Shown one piece after another: positions 1 through 5,313 of a stretch of DNA of 9,168 nucleotides. The stretch covers positions 1-9,168 of the forward strand of contig CAZPMT010000175.1 in NCBI GenBank assembly GCA_964587655.1, in the 5' to 3' direction. Source of the DNA: CAZPMT01 sp964587655 (lineage in GTDB: Bacteria; Hydrogenedentota; Hydrogenedentia; Hydrogenedentales; SLHB01). A program made the translations under genes and the position numbers. How positions within the stretch are numbered: position 1 is the first letter of the stretch; every line of letters begins with the position of its first letter. The notes below the pieces were generated by a model, which was not told where the DNA came from, ran no database searches, and was given only the letters and a program-made list of their open reading frames with translations.

Positions 1-1356
1 CTCGGCGGCGGCACCTTCGACATATCGGTTCTCGCGATTGGCAATGACAGTTTCGAGGTGCTCAGCACGAACGGCGACACGCACCTGGGCGGCGACGACT
101 TCGATCAGTGCGTCATCACGTGGCTCGCCGAGGAATTCCTGCGTGACTATGGGATCGACCTCCGCAAGGACCCGATGGCGCTGCAACGCCTGAAAGAGGC
201 CGCGGAAAAGGCGAAGTGCGAACTGTCGACGGCAATGAGCACCGACATCAATCTTCCTTTCATCACGGCGGACGCATCGGGCCCGAAGCATATGAACTAC
301 ACATTGACGCGGGCGAAACTCGAACAACTTTGCGATCTCCTGCTGCAACGAACGAAGAACCCGTGCTACCGAGCGCTCGAGGACGCGCATGTGACGCCGG
401 CGGAGATCGACGAGGTCATCCTTGTCGGCGGCATGACCCTCATGCCCTCCGTGGGCGCGATTGTAAAGGGCATCTTCGGCAAGGAGCCGCATCGCGGCGT
501 TAATCCGGACGAGGTCGTGGCCGTGGGCGCCGCCATTCAAGGCGGCGTGCTCGCGGGAGAGGTCAAGGACGTGCTGCTGCTCGACGTCACGCCGCTTTCG
601 CTCGGCATCGAGACCCTCGGCGGGATATGCACGAAGCTCATCGAACGCAACACCACGATCCCGGCTAACAAGCGGCAGATCTTCTCGACCGCGGCGGACA
701 GCCAGACCGCGGTCACAATCAATGTGCTGCAAGGGGAACGCGAGCTCGCTGCGGACAACCGCACGCTGGGCCGGTTCGATCTCGTTGGGATTCCATCCGC
801 GCCGCGAGGCATCCCGCAGATCGAAGTCGCGTTCGATATCGACGCCAACGGGATCGTGCACGTCTCGGCAAAGGATCTCGCCACGAGCAAGGAACAGAAG
901 ATCCGCATCGAATCCTCAAGCGGACTGGACGAAAACGAGATCCAGAGGATGGTGCGCGAGGCGGAATCGCACGCCACCGAAGACAAGGATCGTAAGCACA
1001 AGATCGAGGTCCGCAATAACGCCGACTCGCTGGCATACTCGACGGAACGGACGTTGCGTGAACATGGAGACAAGATCCCGGCCCAGGACCGGCAAGCCGT
1101 CGAGGCGGCGCTAAGCGAACTGCGCGGCGTAATGAACGGAGACAATATGCCGGCCATCGAGGCGGCCATGCAGAAGTTGCAGCAGACCTCGCACAAACTC
1201 GCGGAAGCAATGTACGCGGCAGCCGCGCAGCAACAGCAGGCCGGCGCCGGCCCGCAGCCGGAACAAGGCGAGGGCCCGCACCCCGAACCCGGCACATCCC
1301 GCGACGACACAATGGATGCCGATTTCACCGTCGTGGACGATGACGACAAGAAATAG
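1..1356 (+). CDS. dnaK: Molecular chaperone DnaK (Hsp70), 5'-truncated by window edge
   Basis: This is an ATP-dependent cytosolic chaperone that binds exposed hydrophobic peptides and works with DnaJ and GrpE. The reading frame is open from base 1 and enters at the second phosphate loop (LGGGTFDIS), so roughly 195 N-terminal residues, including the first phosphate loop, lie outside the window; 451 residues are visible. Seen in order: rest of the nucleotide-binding domain with LGGDDFD and the adenine-side helix KEAAEKAKCELS; the loop VGGMTLMP; the interdomain linker VLLLDVTPLSLG (around base 570); the beta substrate-binding domain; the helical lid; and a Gln/Pro/Glu-rich tail ending VVDDDDKK. 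The GTG at base 58 is internal and is not the start. One oddity is that the loop normally reading GGxTRxP has Leu (CTC, 439-441) in place of Arg. dnaJ follows 136 bp downstream, which supports the assignment. No CIRCE-type heat-shock operator is visible, but the gene's own promoter region is off the window. Confidence 0.97.
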   Translation, partial: LGGGTFDISVLAIGNDSFEVLSTNGDTHLGGDDFDQCVITWLAEEFLRDYGIDLRKDPMALQRLKEAAEKAKCELSTAMSTDINLPFITADASGPKHMNYTLTRAKLEQLCDLLLQRTKNPCYRALEDAHVTPAEIDEVILVGGMTLMPSVGAIVKGIFGKEPHRGVNPDEVVAVGAAIQGGVLAGEVKDVLLLDVTPLSLGIETLGGICTKLIERNTTIPANKRQIFSTAADSQTAVTINVLQGERELAADNRTLGRFDLVGIPSAPRGIPQIEVAFDIDANGIVHVSAKDLATSKEQKIRIESSSGLDENEIQRMVREAESHATEDKDRKHKIEVRNNADSLAYSTERTLREHGDKIPAQDRQAVEAALSELRGVMNGDNMPAIEAAMQKLQQTSHKLAEAMYAAAAQQQQAGAGPQPEQGEGPHPEPGTSRDDTMDADFTVVDDDDKK

Positions 1357-1363
1357 AGAACAC

Positions 1364-1481
1364 ATTTTGGATTGTCTGATTCTGAATTCGTTGTGCATGC
1401 ATGCGCGACTGTTGAAGCGATGCCGCACGGGCATGGGTCGCGTGCCTGTAATCCAAAATCCAAAATCCAAAATCCAAAATC
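1364..1481. repeat. Intergenic element bounded by inverted AATCCAAAAT copies
   Basis: The 136-bp dnaK-dnaJ gap contains ATTTTGGATT at 1364-1373 and its exact reverse complement AATCCAAAAT at 1450-1459, the latter running into a heptamer tandem array. The roughly 76 bp between the arms hold a GCATGCATGC palindrome (1395-1404) and a small ATGCC/GGCAT hairpin (1420-1434). The AT-rich arms contrast with the GC-rich surroundings. The arrangement resembles a small mobile or palindromic intergenic repeat, or the remnant of heptamer repeat expansion. This is inference; no target-site duplication is evident. The gap contains no convincing gene, terminator or promoter. Confidence 0.5.
1451..1478. repeat. 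Tandem heptamer repeat (ATCCAAA)x4
   Basis: Four perfect head-to-tail copies of ATCCAAA are followed by a partial ATC (to 1481). The array ends only 11 bp before the dnaJ start codon. Short tandem heptamers of similar composition are known as intergenic repeats in cyanobacteria and some other bacteria. Copy number may vary between strains by slippage. Its position just ahead of the dnaJ ribosome-binding region means it would lie in the mRNA leader if dnaK and dnaJ are co-transcribed. Confidence 0.9.
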
Positions 1482-1492
1482 GGACTTAGAGC

Positions 1493-2617
1493 ATGCCTCA
1501 CTCGAAGGACCCGTATGAGTTACTCGGCGTCTCGCGAACCGCGACGGAGGACGAGATCCGTCGCGCGTATCTGAAACTTGCCCATAAGTATCATCCCGAC
1601 AAGACGGGGGGAGACAAGGCCGCGGAAGAGAAGCTAAAGGAGATCAATGGGGCCTATGACATTCTGAAGAATCCCGATAAGCGGAGTCAGTTCGACCGAT
1701 TCGGGGCCGCGGGCGAAGGTTTCACCGGCGGGCCAGGCGGTGGATTCGGCGGTTCCGCGGGCGGCGGATTCGAGACACAGTTTGAAGACATATTCGACAT
1801 GTTCTTCAGCCGCGGCGGCGGGCGAAGGCAGCCGTCGGCGCGTCCCGGGAACGATCTCGAGTACAAGGTATCGATCACGCTTCAAGAGGCGGCCTTCGGG
1901 ACAAAGAAGAGCATCCGCTTCTCACGCATGGAGAGCTGCAACGATTGCTCGGGCACGGGCGCCGCGGCGGGCACCCGCCCGGATCCGTGTCAGCACTGCC
2001 AGGGCACGGGACAGGTGCACGTAGCCCGTGGATTCTTCAGCGTGACGCAGACGTGTCATCGCTGCCGCGGGTCCGGCCGCGTGGTGGCCAAGCCGTGCCA
2101 GCGATGCTCCGGAGAGGGACACATCCGCATTCAGCGCGAGATCGCGCTGGATATTCCCGCCGGGGTGGACACCGGGATCCGGCTGCGCGTGGCCGGGGAA
2201 GGCGAACCCGGCGGCCTCGGCGGACCGCGCGGCGACCTTCACATTCATATCGAGGTCGTTCCGCACGAGATCTTCATGCGCGACGGGAACGACATCATCT
2301 GCGAAGTCCCGATCAGCTTTCCAAAGGCGGCCGTAGGCGCGACCATTCGCGTGCCCACGCTGAAGGGCGACGCGGAATTGAAGGTCCCGCCCGGCACGCA
2401 ATCAGGCAGTATGCTGCGGCTTCGCGGACTCGGCGTGCCAGATATCCGCGGCTACCGCCAGGGCGATCAGATCGTGAAGATCATGGTGGAGGTGCCCACC
2501 CGGCTGACCCGCCGCCAGCGGGACCTGATCAAGGAGTTTGAGGAAGAAGGCGACGAAAAGGCCTATCCGTTGTATCGCCGATTCATGGACAAGCTGAAAG
2601 GAACCCACAACGAGTGA
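1493..2617 (+). CDS. dnaJ: Co-chaperone DnaJ (Hsp40, class A)
   Basis: DnaJ delivers unfolded clients to DnaK and stimulates its ATPase. All the parts of a full-length class A protein (374 aa, the usual size) are present. The J domain spans residues 5-70 with the catalytic HPD at 34-36. A Gly/Phe-rich stretch runs about 70-118. The zinc-binding region has four CxxCxGxG repeats: CNDCSGTG (149), CQHCQGTG (166), CHRCRGSG (188) and CQRCSGEG (202). Two C-terminal beta substrate-binding subdomains and a dimerisation tail follow. The start is ATG at 1493; only a weak purine stretch (CGGAC/TTAGAG) lies upstream, so translation initiation is probably not strongly Shine-Dalgarno driven. It follows dnaK on the same strand, as in many bacteria, but the AT-rich repeat element sits between them. 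The next gene starts 22 bp after the stop, suggesting read-through transcription. Confidence 0.97.
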   Translation: MPHSKDPYELLGVSRTATEDEIRRAYLKLAHKYHPDKTGGDKAAEEKLKEINGAYDILKNPDKRSQFDRFGAAGEGFTGGPGGGFGGSAGGGFETQFEDIFDMFFSRGGGRRQPSARPGNDLEYKVSITLQEAAFGTKKSIRFSRMESCNDCSGTGAAAGTRPDPCQHCQGTGQVHVARGFFSVTQTCHRCRGSGRVVAKPCQRCSGEGHIRIQREIALDIPAGVDTGIRLRVAGEGEPGGLGGPRGDLHIHIEVVPHEIFMRDGNDIICEVPISFPKAAVGATIRVPTLKGDAELKVPPGTQSGSMLRLRGLGVPDIRGYRQGDQIVKIMVEVPTRLTRRQRDLIKEFEEEGDEKAYPLYRRFMDKLKGTHNE

Positions 2618-2639
2618 GACAGGCGCGTTCCTTGTTCAC

Positions 2640-3482
2640 ATGATCCCATTGATGTGCATATTGACTGTCCTTCGTTCGGCCGAGCCTACTGCCGGGATCT
2701 ATTTCCAGGCGCACCGCGGCGGTTTGATGGAAGTCCCCGAGAATACCATCGCGGCTTTCCGTCACGCGTGGGACATACCGGGCGCCATACCGGAAGTGGA
2801 CGTGGCGGTGACACGGGATGGCGCGATGGTGTGTATGCACGACGACACCGCCGCGCGCACCACGAATGCGCCCGCAGACTTCAAGGACAAACCCCTCTCC
2901 GCAATCCCGCTCGATGAATTGCGCAAGTGGGACGCGGGCGTCAAGTTCGATCCGAAATATACCGGCGAGAAGGTCCCCCTCCTGAAGGAAGTGTTCGAGG
3001 AGATGAAGGGACGGCCGGACCGCCAGGCCTATCTCGATCTCAAGGACGTCGATCTGAAAAAGCTTCTCGCGATGATCGACGAGTACGGCCTGCGGAAACA
3101 AGTCATCTTCGTCCACGGCGACCCGGAGACGTGCATGAAGCTGCAAGGCCTCTATCCGGGCGCACGAACGATGACATGGTTGAGCGGCGCGCCGGATAAG
3201 ATAAGGGAACGGTTCGAGAAACTGGCCGAGGGCCGGTTCAAAGGAATCAGCCAATTGCAGCTCCACCTCAAAGCCGCTTCGACCGCGCCGGAAATCCGAT
3301 ACGTGCTCGACAACGAATTCCTGCGAAGCGCTATCGAAAAGACACGCGCGGCGGGCGTCGACTTGCAGGTGCGTCCTTTCGCGTTCGACGCGAAGTCACT
3401 ACAGTCCCTCACGGAGCTCGGCGTTCGCTGGTTCGTCACCGACGAGCCAAGACGTTTTGCCGACTGCCTCGCAGGCAAATGA
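2640..3482 (+). CDS. Glycerophosphodiester phosphodiesterase family protein
   Basis: This is a GDPD-family TIM-barrel enzyme (280 aa), a family that hydrolyses glycerophosphodiesters to glycerol-3-phosphate and an alcohol. Visible signatures are AHRGG (catalytic His25, Arg26), PENTIAAF (33-40), the metal-binding pair in PEVDVAVTRDG (Glu52, Asp54), the second catalytic His in MHDD (His67), LDLK (131-135) and the terminal barrel strand FVTDEP (265-270). Two features differ from the common pattern. The third metal ligand, usually Glu in an ExK motif, is Asp133, and the usual WTVN-like strand near the C-terminus reads VRPFAFD. The N-terminus has a short hydrophobic run (IPLMCILTVL) without positive charges, so export is uncertain. 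ATG 2640 is the first start in the open frame; ATG 2652 is an alternative, and neither has a good ribosome-binding site. True substrate is unknown. It sits 22 bp after dnaJ, probably co-transcribed without obvious functional linkage. Confidence 0.88.
   Translation: MIPLMCILTVLRSAEPTAGIYFQAHRGGLMEVPENTIAAFRHAWDIPGAIPEVDVAVTRDGAMVCMHDDTAARTTNAPADFKDKPLSAIPLDELRKWDAGVKFDPKYTGEKVPLLKEVFEEMKGRPDRQAYLDLKDVDLKKLLAMIDEYGLRKQVIFVHGDPETCMKLQGLYPGARTMTWLSGAPDKIRERFEKLAEGRFKGISQLQLHLKAASTAPEIRYVLDNEFLRSAIEKTRAAGVDLQVRPFAFDAKSLQSLTELGVRWFVTDEPRRFADCLAGK
3456..3479 (+). other. Small hairpin at 3' end of the phosphodiesterase gene
   Basis: TTTGCC (3456-3461) can pair with GGCAAA (3474-3479). Alternatively TGCCT (3465-3469) pairs with AGGCA (3473-3477) around a CGC loop. 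The structure covers the last codons up to the stop. There is no T-tract after it, so intrinsic termination is doubtful. It is one of the few candidate 3' structures before the sufS promoter. Confidence 0.25.
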
Positions 3483-3518
3483 CGCAGGCGCGAATACAAG
3501 CCACAATGCGCAGGCCGT

Positions 3519-3547
3519 TTGACACGACCGCGCTCAAGCTCTACAGT
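3519..3547 (+). promoter_or_regulatory. Predicted sigma70-type promoter for sufSU
   Basis: A perfect -35 hexamer TTGACA (3519-3524) is separated by the optimal 17 bp from TACAGT (3542-3547), a 4/6 match to TATAAT. Transcription would begin near 3554-3555, giving a leader of about 16 nt before ATG 3571 that still includes the GGGAAG ribosome-binding candidate. It lies in the 88-bp gap between the phosphodiesterase and sufS, where a promoter is expected. I see no clear operator such as an Rrf2-family palindrome. Confidence 0.55.
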
Positions 3548-3570
3548 CCGTTGCATTGGGAAGCATCGCG

Positions 3571-4842
3571 ATGAGACAGCCCGTGACGGAACACTTCCAT
3601 TCTTCAAGAGACGCGCCGCTCAGTGACCAGGAGTTGAAGCGCATACGGCAGGATTTCCCGCTGCTGCACTCAACGCCGGGCGGGCGCCGCCTCGTCTACC
3701 TCGACAATGCCGCGACGAGCCAGAAACCGCAGGCCGTGATCGATGCGTTGCAGACGTACTACACGTCGCAGAACGCCAACATACACCGAGGCGTCTATCA
3801 CCTCAGCGAACAGGCGACCGAACTCTACGATTCGGCCCGGAAGCGCGTTCAGCGATTCCTGGGCGCGCCGCTGGCCTGTGAGATCATCTTCACGCGCGGC
3901 GCAACGGAAGGAATCAACCTCGTCGCCCAGACCTATGGCCGGCGGCATGTGGGGGCCGGCGACGAGATTCTCGTCTCCGCAATGGAGCATCACTCGAACA
4001 TCGTACCGTGGCAGATGCTGCGCGACGAGCGGGGCGCCGCGATCCGCGTCATCCCCATCACCGATGAAGGCGAACTCGTCTTCGACGAGTTTCTGAAACT
4101 CCTGAGCGACAGGACGAAGATCGTCGCCGTGACGCACGTGTCGAACGTGCTCGGCACGATCAACCCCGTCAAACGCATCATCGATGCGGCGCATGCGGCC
4201 GGTGCGCGAGTGCTTGTCGACGGCGCTCAGTCGGCGCCCCACATGCCCGTGGACGTGAAGGACATGGGCTGCGATTTCTTCGTCTGCTCGGGCCACAAGA
4301 TGCTCGGTCCCACGGGAATCGGCGTCCTGTTTGGGCGTGCGGAACACCTCGAGACGATGCCGCCGTGGCAAGGCGGCGGCGACATGATCCTGTCGGTCAC
4401 ATTCGATAAGACTATCTACAACGCCCCTCCGAGGGGTTTCGAGCCCGGCACTCCGCACATTTCCGGCGCCATCGCTCTGGGCGCGGCCATCGACTACATC
4501 GAGAGCATCGGCATCGAGCGCATCGCGGGTTACGAACGGGAACTGCTCCGTTACGGAACCGAACGCCTGAACGCGGTCGACGGCGCGCGGCTAGTCGGGA
4601 CTGCGCGCGAAAAGACCGGCATTCTGTCGTTCGTCATGGATTGCGCGCACCCGCACGACATCGGACAACTCCTCGATGAAGATGGCATCGCGATCCGCGC
4701 CGGCCATCACTGCGCGCAACCGCTCATGGAACGCCTTGGGATTCCCGCGACGGCGCGCGCGTCTCTCGCCTTCTACAACACGCGCGAGGAACTCGACCTG
4801 CTCGCCGCCGCCCTCGGCAAGGTGAAGGAGGTGTTCGGCTGA
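3571..4842 (+). CDS. sufS: Cysteine desulfurase SufS (group II, PLP-dependent)
   Basis: SufS removes sulfur from L-cysteine to give alanine and an enzyme-bound persulfide used for Fe-S cluster assembly. The 423-aa protein (ATG start) has a fold-type I aminotransferase layout. YLDNAATSQKP lies near the N-terminus, EHHSN carries the His that stacks on PLP (about His140), VDGAQSAPH follows, the PLP-binding lysine is in SGHKMLGPTG (about Lys243), and the catalytic cysteine is in RAGHHCAQPLM (about Cys381), the form typical of SufS rather than IscS. I chose ATG 3571 over the in-frame TTG 3556 because GGGAAG (3558-3563) lies 7 nt before it and the predicted promoter would start just upstream. Even so, the N-terminus is some 20 residues longer than in many homologues. 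Its stop overlaps the sufU start by one base, so the two products are made together. No sufB, sufC or sufD is adjacent. Confidence 0.95.
   Translation: MRQPVTEHFHSSRDAPLSDQELKRIRQDFPLLHSTPGGRRLVYLDNAATSQKPQAVIDALQTYYTSQNANIHRGVYHLSEQATELYDSARKRVQRFLGAPLACEIIFTRGATEGINLVAQTYGRRHVGAGDEILVSAMEHHSNIVPWQMLRDERGAAIRVIPITDEGELVFDEFLKLLSDRTKIVAVTHVSNVLGTINPVKRIIDAAHAAGARVLVDGAQSAPHMPVDVKDMGCDFFVCSGHKMLGPTGIGVLFGRAEHLETMPPWQGGGDMILSVTFDKTIYNAPPRGFEPGTPHISGAIALGAAIDYIESIGIERIAGYERELLRYGTERLNAVDGARLVGTAREKTGILSFVMDCAHPHDIGQLLDEDGIAIRAGHHCAQPLMERLGIPATARASLAFYNTREELDLLAAALGKVKEVFG
4826..4833 (+). promoter_or_regulatory. Strong Shine-Dalgarno sequence of sufU
   Basis: AGGAGGTG within the last codons of sufS is a near-perfect complement of the 16S rRNA 3' end. 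It lies 8 nt before ATG 4842, fixing the sufU start and allowing independent as well as coupled initiation. It is the strongest ribosome-binding site in the window. Confidence 0.9.
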
Positions 4843-5294
4843 TGTCGGACAAGCGAACCCTCTATGACGAGGTCATCGTCGACCATAACAAGAGTCCCCG
4901 CAACTTCCGCGAGATGGACGCGGCCACGGCATCCGCCCACGGCCACAACCCTCTGTGCGGAGATCATCTGATCGTGTACGTTCGCATGGAAGGCGAACGC
5001 ATTGCCGACGTATCGTTCACAGGCGGCGGGTGTGCTATCTCGAAGGCTTCCGCATCGATTATGACGGACGCGCTCAAAGGAAAGACCCGTCAGGAAGCCG
5101 AGGCACTTTTCGTGAAGTTCGACCAAATGCTCGCCTCGAACGCAAAGGATGCTGTCCCCGTGGAGGACCTCGGGAAGCTCGAAGCGTTGCGCGCCGTGCG
5201 CGAGTATCCGGTCCGCGTCAAGTGCGCGACCCTGGCCTGGCATGCGCTTGCTGCGGCCCTCAAAGGCGAAACCCGCACGATCAGGACGGAATAG
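4842..5294 (+). CDS. sufU: Fe-S assembly sulfur-acceptor protein SufU
   Basis: SufU is a zinc-containing, IscU-related protein that accepts sulfur from SufS and activates it. At 150 aa it has the family's normal length. The zinc and sulfur-transfer residues are all present: Cys39 and Asp41 in NPLCGD, Cys64 in GGGCAIS, and Cys128 in RVKCATLAWH. The additional segment before the last cysteine (around LGKLEALRAVREYPVR, 110-125) separates SufU from IscU-type scaffolds, and the conserved His near the IscU active site is not seen. It is translationally coupled to sufS through the TGATG overlap. This pairing strongly supports both names. Persulfide would normally go on to a SufBCD scaffold, which must be encoded elsewhere. 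The gene ends 19 bp before the convergent formate dehydrogenase gene. Confidence 0.95.
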   Translation: MSDKRTLYDEVIVDHNKSPRNFREMDAATASAHGHNPLCGDHLIVYVRMEGERIADVSFTGGGCAISKASASIMTDALKGKTRQEAEALFVKFDQMLASNAKDAVPVEDLGKLEALRAVREYPVRVKCATLAWHALAAALKGETRTIRTE

Positions 5295-5299
5295 TGCTC

Positions 5300-5310
5300 A
5301 GTGCGGCACT
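5300..5310. terminator. Possible weak hairpin between convergent sufU and fdhA
   Basis: The 19-bp gap between the two convergent stop codons contains AGTG-CGG-CACT, a 4-bp stem with a 3-nt loop (AGTGC pairing with GCACT across one G is another reading). Neither strand has a following T-tract. It could only be a weak bidirectional stop signal, so the two transcripts may overlap. Confidence 0.2.
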
Positions 5311-5313
5311 CGC

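Noticed and set aside
537..1463. Minus-strand open frame (308 codons) antisense to dnaK
   Set aside because: Ser/Cys-rich low-complexity translation, mirror of dnaK codons; Hsp70 genes are known for such spurious long antisense frames.
2615..2630. Similar sequences just after two stop codons (CAGGCGCG at 2620-2627 and 3484-3491)
   Set aside because: An eight-base match in GC-rich DNA without further extension is easily due to chance; no structural or regulatory role is apparent.
3556..3570. TTG at 3556 as the sufS start
   Set aside because: It lies at the predicted transcript start with no ribosome-binding site, whereas ATG 3571 has GGGAAG at proper spacing.
3670..4458. Minus-strand open frame (262 codons) antisense to sufS
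   Set aside because: His/Arg/Asp-rich translation without family features; sufS on the other strand has all catalytic motifs.
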